Origin: Subtercola lobariae
GTDB lineage: Bacteria > Actinomycetota > Actinomycetes > Actinomycetales > Microbacteriaceae
Reading direction: 5' to 3'
Length of the DNA stretch: 64,000 nucleotides
NCBI RefSeq assembly: GCF_014640255.1
Contig: NZ_BMGP01000004.1
Span: forward strand, 124,001 to 188,000
The notes under the pieces were generated by a model. It saw only the letters and a list, made by a program, of their open reading frames with translations. It made no database searches and had not been told where the DNA came from. The position numbers and the translations under genes were made by a program. How positions within the stretch are numbered: the stretch's first letter is position 1; each line of letters begins with the position of its first letter. This document shows, piece by piece, positions 42,646-52,007 of the stretch.

Positions 42646-45600
42646 TCAGACAGGCTCGACAGACGGGCCAGACTCAGACGGGCCAGAGTCAGACGGGCCA
42701 GACTCAGCAGACGGGCCACGCGCAGCGCTGGGGCCGCCTGCGCCCGCGCCGATGGCGAGCGGAGGCCGAGGCACCGGTGCCTTCGCCTCGGCCAGGCGGT
42801 CGGCACGGCGCTGCTCTCGTCTCGTTCGGCGGCGCTCGCGCCAACCCTCGACGAGGTTGTAGAGCACAGGCAGCACGATCAGCGTCAAAATGGTCGACGA
42901 GATGAGACCGCCGATCACGACGATGGCCAGCGGCTGCGAGATGAAACCGCCGTGGCCAGTAAGACCGATAGCCATCGGCACCAACGCGAAGATCGTCGCC
43001 AGAGCGGTCATCAGAATCGGCCGCAACCGGCGAATCGAGCCCTGCACGAGCGCCTCGCGCACGGGCAGACCCTTCGTTCGATACTGATTCACGAGGTCGA
43101 CGAGCACGATGGCGTTCGTCACCACGATGCCGATCAGCATCAGCACACCGATGATCGAGGGCACGCCGAGCGGGATGCCCGAAATCACCTGAAGGGCAAT
43201 GGCACCGGTCGCGGCGAAGGGCACCGAAACCAACAGCAACAGGGGCTGAATCAGGCTCTTGAAGGTGGCGACCATCACCACGTACACGATCAGAATGGCG
43301 ATCAGCAGCGCGAGCCCCAATTGGCTGAAGGCGTCACTCTGGTCTGAGGTGGCACCGCCCAGCGAGGCTGTCGCGCCGGCCGGCAGCGGAGTGTCGGCCA
43401 CGGCCTTCGACACCTCTGCACTCGCGCCGCCGAGGTTGTCGCTCGAGGGTGTCGCCGTAATGGCGGCCGTGCGCAAACCCTTCGCCTCGGTGATGGTGTC
43501 GGGCCCGTTCTGCTGCGTCACGGCGGCGAGCGAGTCGAGTCTGACGGGCCCGGCCACGGTCGGAATCTGCAGCGCAGCCAGGTCGGCCTGTGTCATCGGC
43601 GTCGAGTCGCTCGCGATGTAGATGGTGTACTGCGTTCCCTCGATGCCGATCGATCCCACCGTTTGCGGCTGCATCGCGTTCGACACCAGCGTGCCGACCG
43701 CAACTTCGTTCAGGCCCGCCGCGGCCGCCTTGGCACGATCGACGGTGACGGCGATATAGGGCCGGGTCGCCGAAAGATTCGAGGTGGCCTGCGTGATATC
43801 AGAGAGCTTCGAGACAGAGGCGAGCAGAGCATCCGAAGCCGTCTGCAAATCGGCCTGGTTCGAGGCGGTGATGTCGACCTCGATGTCAGACGAACCGCCG
43901 AAGCCGGCCGAACCGCCCACGGTGATCTGGCCGACGTCAGGAATGGCCTCGAGATCGGTGCGCACGGTGTTCGTCAGATCGTCTTGGTTCACGTTCTCGT
44001 CGGTGGTGATCGAGTAGGTGATGGCATTCGCTCCGCCGCCGGCGAAGGCATCGCGAAGGCTCGAGCCGCTCGAGCCGATCGAGACCTGAACGGTCTGGAT
44101 GCCCGAAATGCCCTGAAGCGCAGCCTCCACCTTCTGCGCTGAGGCATTCTGCGCATCGAGGCTCGAGCCCACGGGAACGGTCTGCGTGACCGTCAGAGTG
44201 TTCTGCCCGCTGGAGCCCAAGAAGTTCGTCTTCATGAACGGAACGAGCGCGAACGTACCGGCCAGCACGAACACCGCGATCAGCAGCGTTGCCACCGAGT
44301 GCTTCAACGTCCACGTGATGATGGGCAGGTAGCGGCGTTGCAGGGCGGTGGGCTTCTCGTCGTCGACGACGTTCGTCGCCTGCCGGCGACTGCGCCGGCC
44401 CACGGGAATGGCGGCCGTCGCAACAGCGAGGGAATCACGAACCGGTCGCCCGTTGACCAGGTCGCGGTTTGTGGCCTGCTCGGCATCCGCCCCGCCCGCC
44501 ACTGCGACCTGCTTCGACGCCTTGGCTTTCTTGGGCTTCTTCAGCGAACTGCCGAGAAACCAGTACGCCAGAACGGGAACGATGGTGAGCGCAACGACGA
44601 GTGACGACAGCAGGGCGATGGTCACGGTCAACGAGAAGGGCTTGAACAGCTCGCCGGTGGTGCCCTGCACGAACAGCGCGATGGGCAAGAACACGGCCAC
44701 GGTGGTGACTGTCGAGGCCGTAACCGCCGTCGCGACCTCGCGAACCGCTTCGACGATGACCTGTGAGCGGGTCGGGCCGTCGATGGGGCCGTTCACTTCG
44801 GCGAACGTCAGGTGGCGCTTGATGTTCTCGATCACCACGATGGAGTCGTCGACTACGCGCCCGATGGCGATGGTCAGCGCACCGAGCGTGATGATGTTCA
44901 GCGAATAGTTCGCCGTCTGCATGGCGATGAACGTGATCAGCACCGAGGTGGGAATGGAGATCGCTGTCACCAGCGTCGACCTGATCGACATCAAGAAGAT
45001 GAGAATGATCACCACGGCGAAGAACAGGCCGAGCAGACCCTCCTCGGCGAGCGAGTTGATCGACTGCTGAATGAACGGCGCCTGATCGAACACCACTGTG
45101 AACGTCGAACCAGGCAGCGCTGTCTGCAACGACGGAATCAGGTCGCGCACACCCTTCGACACGTCGACGGTGTTGGCGGAGGGCAGTTTCGTCACCGCAA
45201 TAGTGAGGGCCGGCTGGCCGTTCACGCGCGAGATCGACGTCACCGGGTTGTCGACGAGTGCGACGGTCGCAACGTCGCCGATGGTCTTTACGGGAGCCCC
45301 GAGTGCGGCCGAGGCGGCAGCGCCTGCCACGCCCGTTCCGCCGGTTGCGCCCGTCGAGCCCGACACCGTGGGCGTCACGGGCAGCGCCGCGATGTCGTCG
45401 ACCGACGTCAGCTGTGACCCGGCCTGAACCGAATACGTCAACCCGTTCTCGGTCAGAGACCCGGCCGGAATGAGCGTGCCGTTCGTCGCCACAGCAGACT
45501 TGATCGAGGCATCCGTCAGCCCTGCAGCTGCCAGCTTCGCCGGGTCGGGCGTGATGGTTACCCGTTTGCCCACGTCACCAACGAGCTGCGCCGCGCGTAC

Positions 45601-46104
45601 GCCCGGCACCTGCTCGATATTGGTCAGCGTGCTCGCGTTTATCTGCGCAGCCATGGCGTCGGTGTCGCCACCCGTGACGGCGATTTGGATGACCGGCAGA
45701 TCGTTGATGCTGCCGCTCAGCACCTGCGGGGTGACCCCCGTCGGCAACGTCGACTGAATGCGGTTGATGGCCTGACTGATCTTCTGCTCGGCGTTCGCCA
45801 AATTCGTGCCGTAGACGAACGTCGCGTTGACGATCGAGAGGTTCGTGCTCGAGGTCGCAGAGGTCGTATCGATGCCCTCGACGCCCTGCACGGCCTGCTC
45901 GACCGGAATGCTGACGTCTTGGTTCACGACCTCGGGCGAAGCACCCGGGTAGTTCGTCAGAACAACCAGCTGCGGAAAGTCGATCGACGGAATCAGCTCT
46001 TGCTTCAAGCTGGTCAACGCGAGTGCGCCGAACACAGCCACGACAATGGTCACGAGCGCGATGAGCGCTCGGTTTTTCATGCTGAAGACGGCGAGAAGGT
46101 GCAC
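42646..46104 (-). CDS. RND efflux permease, HAE1/AcrB family
   Basis: The 1152-residue pump starts at GTG behind AAAAGAGA. It has 12 membrane segments and two large outside loops. Seen: FPQLVVLTNYPGASPEVV, typical of HAE1 porter domains, the proton-relay pair GRVVDDSIVVIENIKRH in helix 4, and GVPSIIGVLMLIGIVVTNAIVLVDLVNQYR in the second half. A cytoplasmic loop of about 90 residues between helices 6 and 7 is Lys/Arg-rich. The C-terminus carries GPSDSGPSESGPS repeats. No membrane-fusion gene is nearby, as is usual in actinobacteria. It is upstream of, and on the same strand as, the TetR-MMPL operon. Confidence 0.93.
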   Translation of the reverse strand: MHLLAVFSMKNRALIALVTIVVAVFGALALTSLKQELIPSIDFPQLVVLTNYPGASPEVVNQDVSIPVEQAVQGVEGIDTTSATSSTNLSIVNATFVYGTNLANAEQKISQAINRIQSTLPTGVTPQVLSGSINDLPVIQIAVTGGDTDAMAAQINASTLTNIEQVPGVRAAQLVGDVGKRVTITPDPAKLAAAGLTDASIKSAVATNGTLIPAGSLTENGLTYSVQAGSQLTSVDDIAALPVTPTVSGSTGATGGTGVAGAAASAALGAPVKTIGDVATVALVDNPVTSISRVNGQPALTIAVTKLPSANTVDVSKGVRDLIPSLQTALPGSTFTVVFDQAPFIQQSINSLAEEGLLGLFFAVVIILIFLMSIRSTLVTAISIPTSVLITFIAMQTANYSLNIITLGALTIAIGRVVDDSIVVIENIKRHLTFAEVNGPIDGPTRSQVIVEAVREVATAVTASTVTTVAVFLPIALFVQGTTGELFKPFSLTVTIALLSSLVVALTIVPVLAYWFLGSSLKKPKKAKASKQVAVAGGADAEQATNRDLVNGRPVRDSLAVATAAIPVGRRSRRQATNVVDDEKPTALQRRYLPIITWTLKHSVATLLIAVFVLAGTFALVPFMKTNFLGSSGQNTLTVTQTVPVGSSLDAQNASAQKVEAALQGISGIQTVQVSIGSSGSSLRDAFAGGGANAITYSITTDENVNQDDLTNTVRTDLEAIPDVGQITVGGSAGFGGSSDIEVDITASNQADLQTASDALLASVSKLSDITQATSNLSATRPYIAVTVDRAKAAAAGLNEVAVGTLVSNAMQPQTVGSIGIEGTQYTIYIASDSTPMTQADLAALQIPTVAGPVRLDSLAAVTQQNGPDTITEAKGLRTAAITATPSSDNLGGASAEVSKAVADTPLPAGATASLGGATSDQSDAFSQLGLALLIAILIVYVVMVATFKSLIQPLLLLVSVPFAATGAIALQVISGIPLGVPSIIGVLMLIGIVVTNAIVLVDLVNQYRTKGLPVREALVQGSIRRLRPILMTALATIFALVPMAIGLTGHGGFISQPLAIVVIGGLISSTILTLIVLPVLYNLVEGWRERRRTRREQRRADRLAEAKAPVPRPPLAIGAGAGGPSAARGPSAESGPSDSGPSESGPSVEPV

Positions 46105-46217
46105 GTGTCTCTTTTCGTTATAGAGGCGGTCTCCAGTCTCTCATTTCCCGAGGCCGGGTTTAGCCTGGAAGCGGGCCGGATGTTCGGCCACTCCCCGGCT
46201 CTGTCGAAAGGTTTTTC
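46105..46217. promoter_or_regulatory. Divergent promoter region, RND pump and aldo/keto reductase
   Basis: This 113-bp gap must hold both promoters. A GAAAGG ribosome-binding site precedes the reductase ATG; no confident -35/-10 pair or palindrome was found. Confidence 0.35.
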
Positions 46218-47162
46218 ATGCCCCGCATCGGTCTCAGCGACCTCGACGTCTTTCCCCTCAACCTCGGCGGCAACGTCTTCGGCTGGACTGCCGACAAGCA
46301 GGCGTCGTTCGACATTCTCGACGCCTACGCGGGTGGCGGCGGCAACTTCATCGACACGGCAGACGGCTACTCGTCGTGGGTGCCCGGTAACCACGGCGGC
46401 GACTCAGAGGCCATCATCGGTGAGTGGATCGCCCAGCGTGGCAGCCACGACGACTTAGTGATTGCGACGAAGGTCAGCCAGCACCCCCAGTTTCGGGGTT
46501 TGAAGGGCGCGAACATCCATGCCGCCGCAGAGGCATCTCTCAGCCGACTCGGCGTCGACTCGATCGACCTTTACTACGCGCACTATGACGACGCCGAAAC
46601 TCCGCTCGAGGAGTCGGCCGCCGCGTTCGACGAGCTCGTGAAGGCCGGCAAGATTCGCTACTACGGCCTCTCGAACTACACCGCAGAGCGCATTCAGCAG
46701 TGGCTCGACGTCGCCGACGCGAACGGGCTCACGCGCCCGGTCGCGCTGCAGCCGCACTACAACCTGGTGCACCGCAACACGTTCGAAGAGACGCTCGCGC
46801 CCATCGCCGAGGCCGCGAACCTCGGCGTTCTGCCCTACTACTCCCTCGCGAGCGGCTTTCTGACGGGCAAGTACCGCACTCCAGACGACAACGCGGGAAC
46901 CGACCGCGCGGGCAGCGCGGCCAAATTCGCGACTCCCGCCGGTTTCGCCATCATCGACGCCCTCGCAGAGATCGGCGCGGCCCACGAGGCCAGCATCACC
47001 ACCACAGCCCTCGCCTGGCTGCTAGCCAAGCCCACCATCGTCGCTCCCATCGCGAGCGCCTCCCGCGCATCCCAGGTGCCAGACCTCCTGGCCGTCGCCG
47101 CCGTAACCCTCTCCCCCGAAAAGGTAGCCCGCCTAGACGACGTGAGCGCCTGGCGCCCTTAG
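46218..47162 (+). CDS. Aldo/keto reductase
   Basis: The 314-residue TIM-barrel oxidoreductase uses NADPH to reduce aldehydes or ketones. The catalytic tetrad is readable: Asp in FIDTADGYSSW (about 53) with Tyr in the same motif, Lys in VIATKVSQHP and His in LYYAHYDD. The cofactor end is IVAPIASASRASQVPDLL. Length is normal. It resembles the YajO/Tas-like group; substrate unknown. Confidence 0.9.
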   Translation: MPRIGLSDLDVFPLNLGGNVFGWTADKQASFDILDAYAGGGGNFIDTADGYSSWVPGNHGGDSEAIIGEWIAQRGSHDDLVIATKVSQHPQFRGLKGANIHAAAEASLSRLGVDSIDLYYAHYDDAETPLEESAAAFDELVKAGKIRYYGLSNYTAERIQQWLDVADANGLTRPVALQPHYNLVHRNTFEETLAPIAEAANLGVLPYYSLASGFLTGKYRTPDDNAGTDRAGSAAKFATPAGFAIIDALAEIGAAHEASITTTALAWLLAKPTIVAPIASASRASQVPDLLAVAAVTLSPEKVARLDDVSAWRP

Positions 47163-47214
47163 CCTTGCATTCCCCGGCGTTAGGAGGCCCCTAGTCTTTC
47201 TGGTCTGGCTACCG

Positions 47215-48204
47215 TCAATGAAGCCATGCCCAGAGAAAGACTGCCACCACAACTAGTGCACAAGCGGCCTCGACGAGCTGAGTCGATCGGTTCGATCGCC
47301 CAGTTGACAGAGTAAGTCGTTTGTGACTGTGAATTTCTGGTTGCATTGACTGGCCCGATTCAGTCAAATCGACTCGATTGAACCGTTGCGTGCGTTTTAG
47401 TGCATCTTTTCCTACCGAATGAAGCAGGCGAAAGCAACGCCGCCATTGGGCAGGATCCTCGGGGTCGAATCCGCCAGGGGTGAAGAAAATCAGGGCGTTA
47501 TCGGTTATTTCCATGCTAGAAAATCCCGCGTTGTCAGCAAGGCTTGCCATGAGGTCTGGGGTGAGAATGTATAGCGCGTCTCGCTCAGAGCCCGGCGTAC
47601 AATACACGTCAAAATAGTTGGGAAAATCGCCTTCGAGCTTCATCTTCTGTCGAGGATCCAGCGACGAGGGTAGGCTCCGTCCTCTATCGTCTTTTGAAAC
47701 CAAAAGAATGTGGGGCAACGGGGGTCCAGTAACGACTTGTGAGATAAATGCCCATCGTTCGGTGACATGCACGCTCGCACGTTCCACTTCGAATGCGAGA
47801 GTACCGATTCGTACATTTCCAGGGCCTAGATCACCACAAAACTCCTCATAGATTCGTCTATTCGCAGCGCGATGAATCAAGGCGCTTGGTGCGCTCCACT
47901 CGGCGACTGGCACGAACTCAAGGCCATTCGATCGCGCAAGCCTCGTAAGTCGATCCAGTCGACTTCTTCGGGACGCTCGCCAAAGCGCTTCGATTGCGAC
48001 CAGCCCAGATCCTGCGATTGCTAGAACTACGTATGCTCGAGCCAACGGAATCGAAACAGCACTAGAAATCGCAATCGCCAGAACTACAACAGCTACCCGC
48101 AGCCCCCATAACATTGGTCGGCGCGCCAGCGTCAGACGCCAGGCTGGCATCGACTGCTCAATGGCAGACAAGTCCATAAAATCGTGCGAGCTGGAGCTAA
48201 TCAA
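47215..48204 (-). CDS. Hypothetical membrane protein in a lower-GC islet
   Basis: The 329-residue protein starts at TTG with GGAACC upstream (an ATG at 48177 is the alternative). Two membrane segments lie at about 33-75 (LWGLRVAVVVLAIAISSAVS and AYVVLAIAGSGLVAIEALW) and one at the C-terminus (ACALVVVAVFLWAWLH). Between them is a soluble cytoplasmic domain (EFVPVAEWSAPSALIHRA...FCGDLGPGNVRIGTLAFEVERA). I recognise no family. DNA here is visibly less GC-rich, with more A/T in third positions than neighbours, suggesting acquisition or weak selection. Confidence 0.75.
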   Translation of the reverse strand: MISSSSHDFMDLSAIEQSMPAWRLTLARRPMLWGLRVAVVVLAIAISSAVSIPLARAYVVLAIAGSGLVAIEALWRASRRSRLDRLTRLARSNGLEFVPVAEWSAPSALIHRAANRRIYEEFCGDLGPGNVRIGTLAFEVERASVHVTERWAFISQVVTGPPLPHILLVSKDDRGRSLPSSLDPRQKMKLEGDFPNYFDVYCTPGSERDALYILTPDLMASLADNAGFSSMEITDNALIFFTPGGFDPEDPAQWRRCFRLLHSVGKDALKRTQRFNRVDLTESGQSMQPEIHSHKRLTLSTGRSNRSTQLVEAACALVVVAVFLWAWLH

Positions 48205-48225
48205 GAGGTTCCGCCCTAATGGTTC

Positions 48226-48768
48226 TCAACGAGCGGAACCGTGGAGTGTACCGACCGTCTTCGCACTTGAGTCGCCCACCATGCACGAGATCAGACGGTC
48301 ACCGCTTGCCCACGACATCGCCGTGGGCTTATAGCTGGTCACATCGAGACTCGAATTGTCGTAAGAAGTTCCGATGAACGCAGCAAACCGAGACGTACAA
48401 CCGTCGTCCGCTTCGTTACCGAGAGCGACCGGATTCCATGAGGCGTCTGTCACCTGAAAGTCGTCGAAAACCTCAAGATCGTGCGGGGCTGCGCAGTCAA
48501 CAATGGGCACGTCGGAGACCATCAGAGAATCGAGGTCATTCAGGCAGTCGCCGACCTTCAAAGAAAACACATCGGTCTGCTTCGGATCGGCGGATGTCGC
48601 AGTTGGCGGATCAGTCGAAGGCGCGGAAGCATTCGCTGACCCAGTGGCGGCCGACGATGGGGAAAACACAGGCCCGCTCGCCTCAGGCCCTCCAGGATTT
48701 GAAGCACATCCACCAAGCGTCAAGACGACGAATATCGGAACGATGGACATAAACTGTCTACTGAGCAT
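48226..48768 (-). CDS. Lipoprotein with septum-formation-like domain
   Basis: The 180-residue protein has a lipoprotein signal with lipobox LGGC (Cys21), a Ser/Thr/Pro/Ala linker to about residue 65, and a compact domain FSLKVGDCLNDL...VPIVDCAAPHDLEVFDDF...CTSRF...LISCMV. Two Cys pairs and the GDC...DC..PH pattern match the Septum_form family of actinobacterial surface proteins, whose role is poorly known. It shares the lower GC of the downstream gene and lies 21 nt before it, so the two are probably one unit. Confidence 0.78.
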   Translation of the reverse strand: MLSRQFMSIVPIFVVLTLGGCASNPGGPEASGPVFSPSSAATGSANASAPSTDPPTATSADPKQTDVFSLKVGDCLNDLDSLMVSDVPIVDCAAPHDLEVFDDFQVTDASWNPVALGNEADDGCTSRFAAFIGTSYDNSSLDVTSYKPTAMSWASGDRLISCMVGDSSAKTVGTLHGSAR

Positions 48769-48847
48769 TAATCAATAGTATGCCATTGTCTCCGGTTTAG
48801 CGAATTTTGCTCGGCTTCTAGCTGATCTCCTCTTCCGGGCGAACAAA

Positions 48848-49909
48848 TTACTCGTCTAGCAGGCCGTGCACGGTGGCCTCGTCGACGATGAGGTCGGTGA
48901 TGAGGTGCGCCGCGAGCGCGCCGCGGAGGGCCGGCATGCGCGACTTGCCCGAGACCACGCAGACGCGGCGCGAGACTCGGGCGAGCTGGTCGAGGGGCGG
49001 CCCGCTTGCGCGGGAGTTGATGGGCACGTCGGCCGAGGAGCCGTCGGCGCGGTAGAACACCGTCGCCACATCGCCCACCACGTTCGAGGCGGCGAGCGAC
49101 GCGAAGTCGTTTTCGTCGAGGTAACCACTCGAGTACACGTGGCCAGGCACCTCAGAGTTCGGGGTGCCGAGACCGAAGAGCGCAACATCCATGTGCTTTT
49201 GAATGTCGAGTACTCGCCTGATGCTGCGTTCACGCCAGAGCACCTGTTTCGTGGCCGGGTCGTCGAAGAACGCCGGCACCGGAAACTGCTGCACGTACGC
49301 CCCGTATGCCAGGCCGAACCGGCTCATGATCTCGCTGGCGTAGACGATGCCTGTGGTGCGCGTATTCGCGGCGCCGTTCAGCTGCACGATCTGCGAGTTG
49401 TGCGTCACCTTCGGCTGCAAATGGCGGCTGACCGCACTCATGGTGCTGCCCCAGGCGATGCCCATGGTCATGTTCGAGTCGAAGAACTGGCCGAGAATTC
49501 GTGCGGCCGACATCGCCACCCGCTCGAGCCGATCGACCTCGTTGGCCGAGTCAGGCACCGGAACGACGTGCACCGTCACGTGGTGCTTGTCTTGTACCCG
49601 CTGCAGCGCGGTCGAAATACGCTCAGCCGGCGTCTTCACCTGAATCTCCACCAACCCGGCTTCGCGCGCATAACTGATCAGGCGAGAAACGGATGATCGT
49701 GACGTGTGCAACTCGGCCGCAATCGCCTCCATGGTGAGGTCTTGCATGTAATAGAGGTGTGCGGCTCGAAGGGCATCACGCACACGCTCGTTGGCGACCT
49801 GATGCTCGGCGGCTCGCTCCGGCCGCTTCTCCGTCGAATTCGAGGCGTCTGCCCCGCCAGAATGCTCGGCAGTTCTCTCGCCAGACGTCTCGACCACGGG
49901 TGCATTCAT
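48848..49909 (-). CDS. SorC/DeoR-type sugar-binding regulator, probable glycerol regulator
   Basis: The 353-residue protein starts at ATG with GGAGG seven bases upstream. A disordered N-terminus of about 40 residues precedes a helix-turn-helix (YYMQDLTMEAIAAELHTSRSSVSRLISYAREAGLVEI, about 52-88) and a SorC sugar-phosphate-binding domain (MGIAWGSTMSAVSRHL, VALFGLGTPNSEVPG, NSRASGPPLDQLARV...VVSGKSRMPALRGAL). It is divergent from glpD with TGCAC palindromes in the gap, so it is the likely repressor of glycerol genes, with glycerol 3-phosphate as a plausible effector. Confidence 0.9.
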   Translation of the reverse strand: MNAPVVETSGERTAEHSGGADASNSTEKRPERAAEHQVANERVRDALRAAHLYYMQDLTMEAIAAELHTSRSSVSRLISYAREAGLVEIQVKTPAERISTALQRVQDKHHVTVHVVPVPDSANEVDRLERVAMSAARILGQFFDSNMTMGIAWGSTMSAVSRHLQPKVTHNSQIVQLNGAANTRTTGIVYASEIMSRFGLAYGAYVQQFPVPAFFDDPATKQVLWRERSIRRVLDIQKHMDVALFGLGTPNSEVPGHVYSSGYLDENDFASLAASNVVGDVATVFYRADGSSADVPINSRASGPPLDQLARVSRRVCVVSGKSRMPALRGALAAHLITDLIVDEATVHGLLDE

Positions 49910-49963
49910 CGCACGCCTCCATTGCTTGTTGCGCGTTACCTATCGCCCAATCAATACACAGTC

Positions 49964-49977
49964 TGCACGTATGTGCA
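49964..49977. promoter_or_regulatory. Glycerol-regulon operator 1
   Basis: TGCAC-GTAT-GTGCA, a 5+4+5 palindrome between the SorC-type gene and glpD, upstream of the glpD -35. Confidence 0.6.
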
Positions 49978-49983
49978 AGTAGC

Positions 49984-50012
49984 TTGACCAAACGTGTTGT
50001 GGTTCCCATTAT
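49984..50012 (+). promoter_or_regulatory. glpD promoter
   Basis: TTGACC (49984-49989), 17 nt and CATTAT (50007-50012). Operators lie on both sides of it. Confidence 0.55.
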
Positions 50013-50028
50013 GGATGGAGTCACACGA

Positions 50029-50044
50029 GTTGCACAGGTGCAAC
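50029..50044. promoter_or_regulatory. Glycerol-regulon operator 2
   Basis: GTTGCAC-AG-GTGCAAC is a perfect 7+2+7 palindrome just downstream of the expected glpD transcription start, 66 bp from operator 1. Confidence 0.65.
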
Positions 50045-50072
50045 CTGGGACTTACACGAAGGCGAGTGAACA

Positions 50073-51863
50073 GTGACTGACAGCACCACCGAGTCTGCAG
50101 CGACACAGGATGTACGCAGCGACGTTCAGGCAATTCTCGACCGCCCCACGGCCCAGGTTCTGGTCATCGGCGGCGGCATCAACGGCGTAGGCACTTTTCG
50201 CGACCTCGCCCTGCAGGGCGTCGACGTGATTCTGGTCGAACGCAGCGACTTCATCTCGGGCGCCTCTGCCGCGTCGAGCCACATGATCCACGGCGGGGTG
50301 CGTTACCTCGAGAACGGCGAGTTCAGGCTTGTTCGCGAATCGGTGCAAGAACGCAACAGACTGCTGCGCCTCGCGCCCCACTATGTGAAGCCGCTGCCCA
50401 CCACGATCCCGATCTTCTCGACCTTCTCGGGCATCCTGAGCGCACCTCTTCGTCTGCTGACTCACAAGCAGGCCGGCAAGCCGAAAGAGCGCGGCGCGCT
50501 GCTCATCAAGTTGGGGCTCACCGGTTACGACTCGTTCTCGCGTGACGGCGGCACCGTACCTCGCCACGAGTTCAAGGGCCACAAGAAGTCGATGCAGAAG
50601 TTTCCCAAGCTGCGCGATTCGGTCAAGTACACGGCGCGCTACTACGATGCCGCGGTCGAGAACCCCGAGCGTCTCGCACTCGACATCATCGGTGACGGCC
50701 GGGCGGCCGCGAAGAGCGGTGCCGCCGCCCAGGCGCGAAGCGTGAACTACGTCGAAGCGATCGGCGATTCCGACGGCGGCGTACTGCTGCGCGACACTGT
50801 GAGCGGCACCGAATTCACCGTCAAGGCCGACGTCATCGTCAACACCTCCGGCCCCTGGACCGACATCACGAACAAGGCGCTCGGCAAGGTCACGAGCTTC
50901 ATGGGTGGCACCAAGGGCTCGCACATCGTGCTCGACAACCAAGAACTCTACGACGCCTGCGCGGGCGGCGAGATCTTCTTCGAGAACAACGACGGTCGTA
51001 TCGTGCTGATCTACCCGCTGAATGGGCGCGTGCTCGTCGGTACCACCGACATCGATGCCGACCCGAATGAGCCGAGCGTCACCACCGAAGAAGAGGTCGA
51101 CTACTTCTTCGAACTCGTCTCGCACGTTTTCCCAACGATTGCGGTCGATCGTTCGCAGATCGTGTACCGGTACTCGGGCATCCGCCCCCTGCCGAAGCAC
51201 GACGACACCGCCCCCGGGTTCGTGTCTCGCGACTACCGCATCGAGCAGACTGTGTTCGCGGGCGACAAGAAGACGCCCGTGCTCTCGCTGGTCGGCGGCA
51301 AGTGGACGACCTGGCGCGCGCTCAGCGAACACCTCACGAACGAGACGCTGGGGCTGCTGAAGAAGACCAGAACCGTCAGCACCGAAGATCTGCAGATCGG
51401 CGGCGGCGTCGGCTTTCCCACCACCGACTCCGGCTCGCGCGCCTGGGTCTCTGAGCACTCGGCCGGCCTCTCGGCCGAGCGCACCGCCCAGTTGCTCAAG
51501 CGTTACGGCACCAAGGCTGCGGGCGTCATCGCTTACATCACCGAACGCACCGACGACGCACCGCTGGCATCTCTGCCCGACTACAGCACCGCCGAGATCG
51601 ACTACCTCATCGCCAAAGAGTACGTGGTGCACCTCACCGACGTCGTACTTCGCCGCACTATCGTCGCCTTCATCGGCGGCCTCACCCAGCCCGTGTTCGA
51701 CGAGCTGAGCGTCATTGTGGGCAAGCAACTCGGATGGTCGGCGGCGCAACTCGCCGACGAACGCACCCGAGCCGTGAAAGATCTCGACTTCTTTCACGGG
51801 CTGAAGCTCGAGGCACCCGCACTCACCCCGGCTACGTCAGAAAACCTGACCGACGCCAAATAA
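50073..51863 (+). CDS. glpD: Aerobic glycerol-3-phosphate dehydrogenase
   Basis: The 596-residue enzyme starts at GTG with GGCGAG upstream. It oxidises glycerol 3-phosphate to dihydroxyacetone phosphate at the membrane and passes electrons to quinone. The FAD-binding VLVIGGGINGVGTFRDLALQG is at about 27-47, SSHMIHGGVRYLENGEF follows, and GTTDIDADPNEPSVTTEE and YSGIRPLP are typical. It has the C-terminal helical DAO_C domain. It is first in the glycerol block and flanked upstream by two operators. Confidence 0.95.
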   Translation: MTDSTTESAATQDVRSDVQAILDRPTAQVLVIGGGINGVGTFRDLALQGVDVILVERSDFISGASAASSHMIHGGVRYLENGEFRLVRESVQERNRLLRLAPHYVKPLPTTIPIFSTFSGILSAPLRLLTHKQAGKPKERGALLIKLGLTGYDSFSRDGGTVPRHEFKGHKKSMQKFPKLRDSVKYTARYYDAAVENPERLALDIIGDGRAAAKSGAAAQARSVNYVEAIGDSDGGVLLRDTVSGTEFTVKADVIVNTSGPWTDITNKALGKVTSFMGGTKGSHIVLDNQELYDACAGGEIFFENNDGRIVLIYPLNGRVLVGTTDIDADPNEPSVTTEEEVDYFFELVSHVFPTIAVDRSQIVYRYSGIRPLPKHDDTAPGFVSRDYRIEQTVFAGDKKTPVLSLVGGKWTTWRALSEHLTNETLGLLKKTRTVSTEDLQIGGGVGFPTTDSGSRAWVSEHSAGLSAERTAQLLKRYGTKAAGVIAYITERTDDAPLASLPDYSTAEIDYLIAKEYVVHLTDVVLRRTIVAFIGGLTQPVFDELSVIVGKQLGWSAAQLADERTRAVKDLDFFHGLKLEAPALTPATSENLTDAK

Positions 51864-51877
51864 TGCACGAACGTGCA
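51864..51877. promoter_or_regulatory. Glycerol-regulon operator 3, before glpF
   Basis: TGCAC-GAAC-GTGCA, same 5+4+5 form as operator 1, directly after the glpD stop and 130 bp upstream of glpF. Confidence 0.6.
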
Positions 51878-52007
51878 CCTCAGATGCCTTGTTGACGGGT
51901 TGCAGGCAGGACTAGGTTTCGTACTGGTTCCGCACTGCACCCTTCGTCAACGCTCGCCGACGAGGGTTCAACAACCGTGACATAGCTGTCACAAAAGAGA
52001 GGTCAAC

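Noticed and set aside
50052-51797. 581-codon minus-strand open frame
   Set aside because: It is the complement of glpD, which has full family motifs; such shadow frames are common in high-GC DNA.
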